This document shows, piece by piece, positions 13,821 to 20,052 of a DNA stretch of 20,052 nt (its first letter is position 1; each line of letters begins with the position of its first letter). Origin of the DNA: Actinomycetes bacterium (lineage in GTDB: Bacteria; Actinomycetota; Actinomycetes; Streptosporangiales; Streptosporangiaceae). The notes under the pieces were generated by a model. It did no database searches, was not told the DNA's origin, and worked only from the letters and a program-made list of their open reading frames with translations. Position numbers and translations under genes: made by a program. Where the stretch lies: positions 1-20,052 of the forward strand of contig JAOPYP010000491.1 in NCBI GenBank assembly GCA_025964635.1, given 5' to 3'.

Positions 13821-14333
13821 TCAGGCCCAGTGGTCGCAGTGGACGACCTGGTCGAACGGCCGCCGCCGGGGGGTCTTGATCGGCGTCAGCGGCCGGTCAG
13901 CGGGGTACCCGAGCGAGACGAGGAAGGCCCAATCGCGGTCTGCGGGAAAGCCCAGCAGTTGGCGGGCCAGCTGGATGTCGGCCACCCCGGCGTGGCAGCT
14001 GCCGATTCCGAGGCTGGCCGCGGCCAGGGTCATCGCCATCGTGGCCTGGCCCAGGTCGAACTGCGCCCGGTGGAATTCGTTGTCGGCCGGTGGCCCGACG
14101 ACCACGATCGTCGCCGCCGGCTGGGCCACGTGGCCGGCGCCCCGCCACACCGTCGCCAGCTCGCGGAGCTGCTCGCGCTGGGTGACGAGGATGAAGTCCC
14201 ACGGCTGCCAGTTCTGCGAAGACGGGGACCGGCGTCCGGCCTCCAGGATCTGGTCCAGGTCGGCCGCCGCGACCGGGCGGTCGGCAAACGTCCGTACGTT
14301 GCGCCGTGAGGTGATCGCGTCCCAGGTCTGCAT
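13821..14333 (-). CDS. Nitroreductase-family FMN oxidoreductase
   Basis: A 170-residue short nitroreductase. It shows the N-terminal FMN-binding S-R-R-N-V-R-x-F and the central RRSPSSQNWQPWDFILV block (about residues 34-50), in which SQNWQPW matches the family S-x-x-N-x-Q-P-W. LGIGSCHAGV and the near C-terminal FLVSLGYPAD are also standard. These proteins dimerise and use FMN to reduce nitro, quinone or ene groups with NAD(P)H. ATG 14333 has only a weak GAGA upstream. The gene ends 14 bp from the convergent esterase gene and may be co-transcribed with the small ORF 55 bp upstream. Confidence 0.9.
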   Translation of the reverse strand: MQTWDAITSRRNVRTFADRPVAAADLDQILEAGRRSPSSQNWQPWDFILVTQREQLRELATVWRGAGHVAQPAATIVVVGPPADNEFHRAQFDLGQATMAMTLAAASLGIGSCHAGVADIQLARQLLGFPADRDWAFLVSLGYPADRPLTPIKTPRRRPFDQVVHCDHWA

Positions 14334-14388
14334 GACTATCTCAACGCACCGATCGCCGTGCTCATTCGCGCACCGCCCGGCGTGGTAC

Positions 14389-14559
14389 TTACGGGCCTGC
14401 CTTGTGGTCCAGCCGCCCGCCGACCAGATACCAGCGCACCCACGCGATAGGCGGTGTATGCGGTACCCACGCCGTCAGTGTCCCTGCACGGGGCCGTTCC
14501 CCGCAACGCTCCGGCCAGCGAGCCGGGCGGAGCTTTTCGACCGCCTGGACGTGCCGCAC
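14389..14559 (-). CDS. Unrecognised 56-residue small protein
   Basis: A short frame from GTG 14559 to TAA 14389 reads VRHVQAVEKLRPARWPERC, then TLTAWVPHTPPIAWVRWYLV and GGRLDHKAGP. The tryptophan-rich, orderly composition and the compact ending look more like protein than noise. However, no ribosome site is visible and third-position GC is lower than in neighbouring genes. I do not recognise a family and assign no function. It lies upstream of the nitroreductase on the same strand, in what would otherwise be a 285-bp empty gap. Confidence 0.4.
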   Translation of the reverse strand: MRHVQAVEKLRPARWPERCGERPRAGTLTAWVPHTPPIAWVRWYLVGGRLDHKAGP

Positions 14560-14618
14560 GCAGGGGGCGGGGGCGGCTGCAGTTGCGGCTGGGGCGGTCG
14601 TGGTCCAGCATCTGACGT

Positions 14619-15767
14619 GTGCCAGCGATCGGGAACGCGCTGTTCTCCAGCGCAGAGATGCGGCGGCGCCGCGACGCTTTCGGCCGTGAGCTGGAGCGCA
14701 GCGGCGTGTCCTACGCGCTCGTTCACGGCGCGAACCGCTCAGGGAGCGCGGTTTCGTGGCTAACCGGGTGGCCGGTGACCCGGGAGGCGCTGCTGGTGGT
14801 AGCGCCGGACGAGGGACAGGACGTGCTTCTGGTCTCGTTCTTCAATCACGTTCCGCAGGCCCGGCGCCTTTCCGCGACGCGCGTCGAATATGCCGGCCCT
14901 CGCGCTGTGGCGACGGCGCTGGACCTGATGGCCGCGGAGGGCGGGCTGCCCGGCCGGGTCGGCCTCGTGGGGTCGCTGCCGTTGGACCAGTACCGGCTCC
15001 TGGCGGGCGAGATACCCGAGGTGGTGGACCTCGGCGCCGCCTACGGCGCGCTGCGCCTGGTGAAGTCCGCGGAGGAGATAGCGGCCCTGCGGCGCGGGGC
15101 AGCCCTCACCGATGCGGCCGTCACAGCGCTTGCCGGCGCACTGCGTCCTGGCGCCACCGATTACGAGGTCGTCGCCCGGGCGCAGCAGGCTTACACCTCG
15201 CAAGGCGGCCTGCATCACATCTGCTACCTCGGCATTACCGCGATGGATGAGCCTGCCGTGAGTGTTCCGGCTCAATGGCCGACCGGGCAGGTGATCCGGG
15301 ATCGCGACGTTGTCACGTGCGAGGTCAGCGCCGCCGCCGCTCCGGAGTACGCCGGCCAGGTCCTGCGCACGTTCACGGTCGGGGCGCCCCCGACGGCCTT
15401 GTACGCCGAACTCCACGCCGTCGCGGCGGCCGCGTTCGATGCCATCGCGCAGAAGCTGGTTCCGGGCACTCGTGCCCGCGACCTCGCGGCCGCCGGGGCC
15501 CTGATCGGGCAGGCAGGCTTCACGGGGATCGACGACCTGGTGCACGGTTTCGGCGGTGGCTACCTCTCGCCCGTCGTGCCGGCCCCGGGCCGGCCGATCC
15601 CCAGCCCCGACTTCGTGCTGGCCGCCGGGATGACCGTGGTCGTGCAGCCCAACGTCGTGGCCCGGGACCAGCCCGCCGGCGTCCAGACCGGGGAACTGCT
15701 CCTCGTCACCGACCACGGACCCGAGCGGCTGCACAGCTTCCCGCAGGGCCTCCAGCAAGTCAGCTGA
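14619..15767 (+). CDS. M24-family (Xaa-Pro dipeptidase/creatinase-like) protein with altered metal site
   Basis: A 382-residue protein with a creatinase-type N-terminal domain (FSSAEMRRRRDAFGRELERS, then SAVSWLTGWPVTREALLVV) and a pita-bread C-terminal domain from about residue 145 (LRLVKSAEEIAALRRGAAL). The five metal ligands of M24 peptidases are only partly kept. The D-x-(10)-D pair reads CEVSAAAAPEY...QVLRTF, so Glu and a non-acidic residue; the His is present (HGFGGGY); the first Glu is Gln/Asn (VVQPN); the last Glu is present (TGELLLV). It may therefore be a metal-free creatinase-like hydrolase. The start is uncertain: GTG 14619 preserves the whole N-terminus but has no ribosome site, and ATG 14658 would trim 13 residues. 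It stands alone. Confidence 0.82.
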   Translation: MPAIGNALFSSAEMRRRRDAFGRELERSGVSYALVHGANRSGSAVSWLTGWPVTREALLVVAPDEGQDVLLVSFFNHVPQARRLSATRVEYAGPRAVATALDLMAAEGGLPGRVGLVGSLPLDQYRLLAGEIPEVVDLGAAYGALRLVKSAEEIAALRRGAALTDAAVTALAGALRPGATDYEVVARAQQAYTSQGGLHHICYLGITAMDEPAVSVPAQWPTGQVIRDRDVVTCEVSAAAAPEYAGQVLRTFTVGAPPTALYAELHAVAAAAFDAIAQKLVPGTRARDLAAAGALIGQAGFTGIDDLVHGFGGGYLSPVVPAPGRPIPSPDFVLAAGMTVVVQPNVVARDQPAGVQTGELLLVTDHGPERLHSFPQGLQQVS

Positions 15768-15773
15768 CCGCAG

Positions 15774-16332
15774 TCAGAACACGTGGCCCAGCAGGTCCAC
15801 GTCGCCGTCGGGCCAGGCCTGGTGCCCAACGGCTTTCACCATCAGCGCGCCAGTGTCCTGGGCTGTGGCCAGCCCCAGCGTGGCGTGGTGGTGGATCCTC
15901 ACCCAGGAACAGGGATTCCCGGCGCGTGACCAGCCGTTGCGGCTGTAGAGCCGGTCGTCGTCTGCGAAGAGGATGACGAAGTCGATCTCGCAGGACCGGG
16001 CGGAGTTCGGTCACGTCCGCCAGCAGGCCGCCGGCCAGGCCGCGGGACCGCTCAGTGGTGCTCACGCACAGGTCAGAGACGCCAAATGTCCTCAGGACCG
16101 TGCTGCCGACCCGGATTACCCGCAGTTCCACGCCCATCTGGGCGGCCAGCGCACCGCCCCTCGTCACGAGATAGCGGAAATGGGGCGGCAGCTTGAAGTA
16201 GGTCCGGCTGGGAAATCCGGGGAAGGACGCCTGCAACAGTGCCTGCAGCTGCTGCCTGAGATCCCTGCTGATCTCGTGTTCCGCAACGCGCAGAAACGTG
16301 GCCGCCGCGCTGCCGCCTGGCTCCTCGCCCAC
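15774..16332 (-). pseudogene. GNAT-family acetyltransferase broken by a +1 frameshift
   Basis: Frame 1 from GTG 16332 reads a GNAT-like N-terminal half: ALLQASFPGFPSRTYFKLPP, then LRTFGVSDLCVSTTERSRGL with the acetyl-CoA loop region R-G-L-A-G-G-L-L. It then turns into Arg/Pro-rich sequence. In the +1 frame the protein resumes as CEIDFVILFADDDRLYSRNG, then CSWVRIHHHATLG, MVKAVGHQAWPDGDVDLLGH and a stop at 15774. Both halves are well preserved, and joining TEL to (A)RSCEIDF restores a normal protein of about 185 residues. The lesion fits one extra C in CTCCGCCCGG around 16003. The message appears leaderless: TAGAGT (16345-16340) lies 7 nt before the GTG. A sequencing error or a very recent mutation could explain the single fault. 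Confidence 0.85.
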
Positions 16333-16345
16333 GCCGTGGACTCTA

Positions 16346-16652
16346 CCGACCCCTGACCAGTGATGCCGCTCGTACGGGAGTGCGATATTCTCTGGGCCAG
16401 CGCAGGCCGGAGATCCGCCGCACGGGGTGGCCGCGGGACTCAGTGGTCAACCTCAGTGCCCTGGTGCCCCATGGGGTGCGACCACAGCGGAGGCGCCTGG
16501 TGACCCTGGCCGGGACCGATCTGGGTGGCGCCGCGGGCGGGCCGGCGTCGGCTGCCGTGGGGCATGCACGGGAACAGCCTGGTCATGCGCAGCCCAGGCC
16601 CGCCCGGTGATCCGCACACCGTCTGCGCCGGCCAGTAGTCAGGATCACGCCG
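16346..16652. other. Gap without a recognised gene
   Basis: About 300 bp between the GNAT promoter and the TfoX-like gene. Both strands have open frames, but the translations are Arg/Gly/Pro-rich with no recognisable motif. The 3' end carries an AGGA about 10 nt before ATG 16653. I see no RNA gene or repeat. Confidence 0.4.
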
Positions 16653-17012
16653 ATGGGCTATGACCGCGACACTGCCGAGCGGGTACGAAGATTGCTGTCC
16701 GGCCGCAATGACGTGCTGGAAAAGAAGATGGTGGGCGGCCTGTCGTTCCTGGTCAACGGCAATATGTGCTGCGGCGTCACGGGGATTTCGCTGATGGTCA
16801 GGGTAGGCGCGGACGACCGTGAGCAGGCCCTCGGCGAGCCGCACGTGCGGCCGATGGAGTTCGCCGGCCGCGCTCTGTCCGGATTCGTCTGTGTCGATCC
16901 TGCCGGCTTGGCGACGGATGATGAACTCGCCGGGTGGGTGCGGCGGGGCCTCGATTTCGTCGCCGGGCTCCCGCCGAAGGCGCCCCGCCCGCGCAGGTCA
17001 TCCCAGGCTTAG
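16653..17012 (+). CDS. TfoX N-terminal-domain protein
   Basis: A 119-residue protein matching the TfoX/Sxy N-terminal domain: ERVRRLLSGRNDVLEKKMVG, then GLSFLVNGNMCCGV, SLMVRVGADD, HVRPMEFAGRALSGFVCVDP, and a helix WVRRGLDFVAGLP. The K-K-M-x-G-G-L-x-F-x-x-x-G-x-M and the late M-x-F-x-G-R-x-L/M motif are diagnostic. In proteobacteria TfoX acts in competence control, but in actinobacteria single-domain forms have no established role. ATG 16653 has a modest AGGA upstream. The stop codon overlaps that of the convergent SemiSWEET gene by 4 nt. Confidence 0.88.
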   Translation: MGYDRDTAERVRRLLSGRNDVLEKKMVGGLSFLVNGNMCCGVTGISLMVRVGADDREQALGEPHVRPMEFAGRALSGFVCVDPAGLATDDELAGWVRRGLDFVAGLPPKAPRPRRSSQA

Positions 17013-17281
17013 CGGCGTGGCTGGTCAGGGCGGCGGCGGGGGCGGGTCTTCAGCAGCGTGAGAGCGGCGATCAGGGTGAACGTGACGACGTTGGCGGCGA
17101 ACACCGCGGGCTGCTCGGCGAGCAGCCCGTACGCGAGCCAGCCGAGGACCCCGGCGGCGAAGACGGCTAGGTAGGTATACGAGATGTCGTCGGCACGGCC
17201 GCGGCGCCAGGTTCGCAGCAGCTGGGGCAGCCACGCGCAGGTCGTGAGCAGGCCGGACAGGAGTCCCAGCGTAATGATCAT
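17009..17281 (-). CDS. SemiSWEET-type sugar transporter (PQ-loop protein)
   Basis: A 90-residue protein with three transmembrane helices, the exact size of a SemiSWEET protomer, which works as a dimer. TM1 carries the PQ motif in TTCAWLPQLLRTWRRG; TM2 is TYLAVFAAGVLGWLAYGLL; TM3 is AVFAANVVTFTLIAALTLL, with the conserved Asn that lines the pocket. The basic tail is cytosolic. ATG 17281 overlaps the stop codon of the upstream LacI-family gene as ATGA, so the two are translationally coupled. This makes a sugar the probable substrate and the LacI protein the likely sensor. The 3' end overlaps the convergent TfoX-like gene by 4 nt. Confidence 0.9.
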   Translation of the reverse strand: MIITLGLLSGLLTTCAWLPQLLRTWRRGRADDISYTYLAVFAAGVLGWLAYGLLAEQPAVFAANVVTFTLIAALTLLKTRPRRRPDQPRR

Positions 17282-18360
17282 GGCGACCCCAGGGGGAGCG
17301 CGGTACTGGCCCGGACGATCAGCCGGGTCGGGTGCAGCAGCGTCGTGGCGCTGCCCGGGGAGATGAGCCGGCGGGCGCAGTCCTGCCCCTGCTGGTAGAG
17401 GTCCTGGTGGACGGTGGTCAGCGGAGGGACGGCCCGGCCGGACTCCTCGATGTCGTCGTAGCCGGTCACCGACAGGTCGCGGGGGACGTCCAGGCCCAGC
17501 TCACGGGCCGCTTGCAGCACTCCGAGCGCCAGCACGTCGGTGCTGGCGAGCACCGCGGCAGGGCGTTCCGGGCCGGGCAGGCTGAGCAGGGCGCGTCCCG
17601 CGGCGCGGCCGTCGGCGACGCTGTGGCCAGGCTGTTCCCACACCCGCACAGCCCCCGGTGGCAGGCCGGCCTCCGCCGCGGCGCTCAGGTAGCCCAGCAG
17701 CCGCAGGCGGAAGACCTCATAACGTGCGCTGGCCACCCTGGCCTCGCTGACCCAGCCGGCGTACCCGTCGGAGTGCAGGCGCCAGGTCACGACGCCGAGC
17801 GTCCGGTGGCCCAGGCCGATGAGGTGGCGGGCGGCGCCCGCGGCGCCCGCGACGTTGTCGATGGTGACGCACTCCGCTCCAGCCGTGCTGGGCCCGCCGG
17901 ACACCACCGTGGGGAGCCTGCGGCGCAGTGCCACGGCCAGGGCCGGGTCATCATCGGCGGGGGAATGGGCGATGAGCCCGTCGACCGCGGCGTCACGGAC
18001 CAGCCGCTCCGCGGTCCCCGCGGCCGCGGGGATGAGCTGCAGCGCCAGGCCCGCCGCGGCCGTCGCGGCCGTCACCCCATGCAGGAACGAGACGGTGCCC
18101 GGATCCCCGAACGCGTAGGGCAGCGCCTCGGTGAGCAGCACTCCGAGGACATCGCTCCGGCCCCGCTTCAGCGCCCGGCCGGCCGCACTCGGGCCGCCGT
18201 AACCGAGCTCCTCCGCGGTCGCGAGCACCCGCTGGCGCAACTCCGCCGACAGCTGGTCAGGGTGGTTGTAGGCGTTGGACACGGTCATGCGGCTCACCCC
18301 GCAACTGGCCGCCACCTCCGCCAGCGTCACGCGCGGCCGCGCCCGGACTTCACCACCCAC
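17278..18360 (-). CDS. LacI-family transcriptional repressor
   Basis: A 360-residue LacI/GalR regulator. The helix-turn-helix and hinge are in VTLAEVAASCGVSRMTVSNA, then YNHPDQLSAELRQRVLATAE (residues about 12-55). The periplasmic-binding-like sugar domain follows (DVLGVLLTEALPY, AAVDGLIAHSPAD, GLGHRTLGVVTWR, DVPRDLSVTGYDDIEESGRA and PPLTTVHQDLYQQG). The open frame extends 40 codons further upstream, but GTG 18360 is the better start. The upstream part overlaps tandem operators and a promoter, and TAAAGT ends 7 nt before this GTG, giving a leaderless message. Autorepression is strongly suggested. It is translationally coupled to the SemiSWEET gene. Which sugar it senses is not visible. Confidence 0.9.
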   Translation of the reverse strand: MGGEVRARPRVTLAEVAASCGVSRMTVSNAYNHPDQLSAELRQRVLATAEELGYGGPSAAGRALKRGRSDVLGVLLTEALPYAFGDPGTVSFLHGVTAATAAAGLALQLIPAAAGTAERLVRDAAVDGLIAHSPADDDPALAVALRRRLPTVVSGGPSTAGAECVTIDNVAGAAGAARHLIGLGHRTLGVVTWRLHSDGYAGWVSEARVASARYEVFRLRLLGYLSAAAEAGLPPGAVRVWEQPGHSVADGRAAGRALLSLPGPERPAAVLASTDVLALGVLQAARELGLDVPRDLSVTGYDDIEESGRAVPPLTTVHQDLYQQGQDCARRLISPGSATTLLHPTRLIVRASTALPLGSP

Positions 18361-18366
18361 AACCCG

Positions 18367-18397
18367 TACTTTATCGATAAAGACTGTATCGGTAAAG
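18367..18397. promoter_or_regulatory. Tandem LacI-type operators over the lacI-like promoter
   Basis: CTTTATCGATAAAG (18369-18382) is a perfect 14-bp palindrome with the central CG typical of LacI-family sites. CTGTATCGGTAAAG (18384-18397) matches it at 12 of 14 positions, with centres 15 bp apart. On the minus strand the promoter TTTACC-N17-TAAAGT (-10 at 18372-18367) lies within both sites, ending 7 nt before GTG 18360. Binding would block polymerase. The divergent ATPase gene could also be affected. Confidence 0.75.
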
Positions 18398-18489
18398 CCG
18401 TTAGAGAGAGCTAAATCCTGCGCGGGCGCGGCGACCGTGCGCAGTGCGTGGCGGGCGGACCTGTCGGAGCGGGGCGGCAAGATGGGAGG

Positions 18490-19248
18490 GTGGCCAGCCA
18501 GGACAGCGCGGGGTGGGTGGGTGGTGAGCGGGCGGTCCGCGCCATCCGCTCCGATCCGGGCGCCCCCGTCGATACCACGAGGTGGCCGGCCACCGTCCCC
18601 GCGGTGGAACAGCTGCTGTGCGAGGGCCTGGAACTGCCTGCGGGCCTGACCGTGCTGGTGGGCGAGAACGGGTCAGGGAAGTCCACCGTGATCGAGATGC
18701 TGGCCGAGGCGTGCGGGCTCAACCCGCAGGGCGGCTCAGCCGCGGGCCGGCTGTTCCGCGTCAGGGACAGCGAGCCCAGGGCGGGCGCTCAGCTGATCAT
18801 CGAGCGTGGGCCCCTCCGCCCCCGCTGGTCCTACTTCCTGCGGGCCGACACCATGCACAGCCTCTACACCTACCTGGAGGAAAACCCGAACCCCCGGCGG
18901 CCCCCGGAGCGATTCCATGAGCTCAGCCACGGGGAAGGCTTCCTGCAGGTCCTGCGCACCCGGGTGAACCAGCCGGGCTTCTACCTGATGGACGAGCCAG
19001 ACGCCCCGCTGTCGTTCACGGCCTGCCTCGGGCTGGCCGGCCTGCTTCATGACGTGGCCGCCGAAGGATCGCAGGCGGTGGTGGCCACCCATTCGCCCAT
19101 CGTGGCCGCCGTGCCCGGGGCGGCGATCTGGGAACTCGGCGACTGGGGGATCCGCACCTCCCGGTGGGAAGACCTCCATATCGTCAATGCCTGGCGGGGA
19201 TTCATGGACGACCCGGACCTCTACTTCCGCCACCTGCTTGCCGAGTGA
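18490..19248 (+). CDS. AAA/ABC-type ATPase (predicted ATP-binding protein)
   Basis: A soluble ATPase of about 252 residues with the ABC/SMC-type fold. Walker A is GENGSGKST (about 58-66), the signature-like motif is ELSHGEGFL (about 144-152), Walker B is FYLMDEPDAPLS (about 164-175), and the switch histidine is in VVATHSPIV. It has no membrane segment or partner permease, as in the stand-alone actinobacterial AAA_21-like family that begins near A-I-R-S-D-P-G-A-P. Function is unknown; related proteins are assigned to DNA repair or stress responses without firm proof. The start is uncertain: GTG 18448, 18490 and 18517 are all in frame, and none has a well-spaced ribosome site. It is divergent from the LacI-family gene and shares a 129-bp upstream region containing its operators. 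Confidence 0.85.
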   Translation: MASQDSAGWVGGERAVRAIRSDPGAPVDTTRWPATVPAVEQLLCEGLELPAGLTVLVGENGSGKSTVIEMLAEACGLNPQGGSAAGRLFRVRDSEPRAGAQLIIERGPLRPRWSYFLRADTMHSLYTYLEENPNPRRPPERFHELSHGEGFLQVLRTRVNQPGFYLMDEPDAPLSFTACLGLAGLLHDVAAEGSQAVVATHSPIVAAVPGAAIWELGDWGIRTSRWEDLHIVNAWRGFMDDPDLYFRHLLAE

Positions 19249-19312
19249 TGCGGGCCAGGAATCCCCGCCCGTGCAGCGGGACTGGATATGGTTACGCGGC
19301 TCAGGCCTGGTC

Positions 19313-19318
19313 TAGCGT
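19313..19318 (+). promoter_or_regulatory. -10-like hexamer before the DUF1707 gene
   Basis: TAGCGT ends 7 nt before ATG 19326, and there is no Shine-Dalgarno in the GGCCACT between. A leaderless transcript is likely. No clear -35 is seen. Confidence 0.4.
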
Positions 19319-19325
19319 GGCCACT

Positions 19326-19818
19326 ATGGAGGATGCGTCCCTCCGGGTTTCCGATGCCGAGCGCGAGCAGGCCGTGATCGTGCTCCGCGAGCATCTGCTC
19401 GCCGGCCGCCTGACGCTGGACGAGTTCTCCGGCCCTGCTCGGTCATGTCGCGCGGCGCGGGCCGTTCCGGCTGCGCCGGTGGACCCTCGCCGCCAGCGCC
19501 CTGGGCGACCTGGATCTGGATCTGCGTGAGGCGACCATCGACGAGCCGCGGACCGCCGTGACCCTCCTCGTCGCCCTCGGGAACGCGGATGTCTATGTGC
19601 CGGAAGGCGTGAGTGTCCACGTCAGCGGCCTCACCCTCTTCGGTCACCGACGCGAGTGGGGGCGCGACACCGGCCGGCCGGACGCCCCGGACGTGCACGT
19701 CCGGGTGCTCGGCTGCTTCGGGACCGTGGATGTCTGGCGGGTGCCGCACGACATGCGCGGGAGCTACGCCGAGATCTTCCGCCAGCTCGAGGAGCGCCAG
19801 CGGCAGCTACCCGGCTGA
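19326..19818 (+). pseudogene. DUF1707 protein disrupted by an out-of-frame internal deletion
   Basis: The N-terminus reads MEDASLRVSDAEREQAVIVL, then REHLLAGRLTLDEFS, the first half of a DUF1707 domain (R-V-S-D-A-x-R-E-x-x-x-x-x-L-R-E-H...G-R-L-T-L-x-E-F). At about 19431 the frame leaves the family and stops after a Pro/Arg-rich tail at 19529. The +1 frame resumes as LLGHVARRGPFRLRRWTLAA, then LGDLDLDLREATID, VTLLVALGNADVYVPEGVSV and LGCFGTVDVWRVPHDMRG, ending at 19818. That is the usual C-terminal beta-rich (LiaF-like) domain. The second half of DUF1707 (E-R-V...A-R-T-R-x-E-L...L-P) is missing between the two parts, so the lesion looks like a deletion of tens of codons that also shifts frame, not a sequencing slip. 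The product is probably non-functional. Confidence 0.8.
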
Positions 19819-20052
19819 CGCGCGCGGGGTCCTGGGCAGCGGCGGCGTGACGGCCTGGATCAGCGTGCGGTCGAGGTCGGCGACTGTGGCCGCGCCGCAC
19901 AAAGCCATCGAGGTCCGCAATTCGCCGGCGAGGATGTCGATGGCGTGCCGGACGCCGGCCTCCCCGGCCGCCGCGAGCCCGTAAAGATGGGCGCGGCCGA
20001 CCAGGACGGCCCGGGCGCCGAGCGCCAGCGCGGTGACGATGTCGCTGCCCCG
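19807..20052 (-). CDS. FMN-dependent alpha-hydroxy-acid oxidase/dehydrogenase (3' end only)
   Basis: The last 81 codons of a gene entering from the right edge. The sequence RGSDIVTALALGARAVLVGR carries the FMN phosphate-binding R-G-x-D-(I/V)-x-x-A-L-x-L-G-A-x-x-V-x-(I/V)-G-R motif of the lactate/glycolate oxidase family. It is followed by AAGEAGVRHAIDILAGELRT and SMALCGAATVADLD, the usual C-terminal helices. Such enzymes oxidise (S)-2-hydroxy acids such as lactate or mandelate to 2-keto acids. The substrate and the mycofactocin-linked alternative (MftD-like) cannot be separated from this fragment. It ends at TAG 19807 and overlaps the convergent DUF1707 remnant by 12 nt. Confidence 0.88.
   Translation of the reverse strand, partial: RGSDIVTALALGARAVLVGRAHLYGLAAAGEAGVRHAIDILAGELRTSMALCGAATVADLDRTLIQAVTPPLPRTPRASAG

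Noticed and set aside
16440..16844. 134-codon minus-strand frame before and across the TfoX-like gene
   Set aside because: Half of it is antisense to the TfoX domain and the rest has no recognisable pattern.

Overview
The window comes from a very GC-rich actinobacterium. GC dominates third codon positions, GTG starts are common, and the families present are typical of the Streptomyces/Streptosporangiales range: PopR/ClgR-type regulator, paired clpP genes, LLM-class flavin oxidoreductase, DUF998, DUF1707, SemiSWEET. The species cannot be named from sequence alone. I saw no rRNA, tRNA, CRISPR array, transposase or phage gene.

Layout. (1) 1-1743: the 5' part of a multi-pass membrane protein (minus strand), a small ASCH-like protein, and a gene-poor stretch with a possible oxidoreductase remnant. 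(2) 1744-3569: a self-contained Clp protease control locus. A PopR/ClgR-type activator ending in Leu-Ala-Ala faces a two-gene clpP operon on the opposite strand. Two near-identical 15-bp palindromes of the published PopR type lie upstream of that operon. (3) 3649-12036: a catabolic neighbourhood. It holds a mandelate-racemase-like enolase-superfamily enzyme, a cyclase/formamidase-like hydrolase, an LLM flavin oxidoreductase, an IclR regulator divergent from a FAD aromatic-ring monooxygenase, a TetR regulator divergent from a metallo-beta-lactamase-fold hydrolase, and a type I extradiol-dioxygenase-like VOC protein. Together they suggest, but do not prove, breakdown of an aromatic or hydroxy-acid compound. 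(4) 12196-17012: mixed single genes: DUF998 membrane protein, CE1/PHB-depolymerase-like esterase, nitroreductase, an unrecognised 56-aa ORF, an M24 pita-bread protein with degraded metal ligands, a frameshifted GNAT acetyltransferase and a TfoX-like protein. (5) 17009-18397: a LacI-family repressor translationally coupled (ATGA overlap) to a SemiSWEET sugar transporter, with tandem CG-centred operators laid over its own promoter. (6) 18490-20052: an AAA/ABC-type ATPase, a DUF1707 protein broken by an out-of-frame internal deletion, and the 3' end of an FMN-dependent alpha-hydroxy-acid oxidase.

The strongest signals are regulatory: the popR-clpP circuit, the autoregulated lacI-SemiSWEET unit, the palindrome between the TetR and MBL genes, and a repeated pattern in which a -10-like hexamer sits 5-7 nt before a start codon with no Shine-Dalgarno, implying leaderless mRNAs. 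Two genes carry clear single lesions (GNAT near 16003, DUF1707 near 19431), and three enzymes keep their fold motifs but have altered catalytic residues. All family calls were made by eye from motifs; no database search was run.
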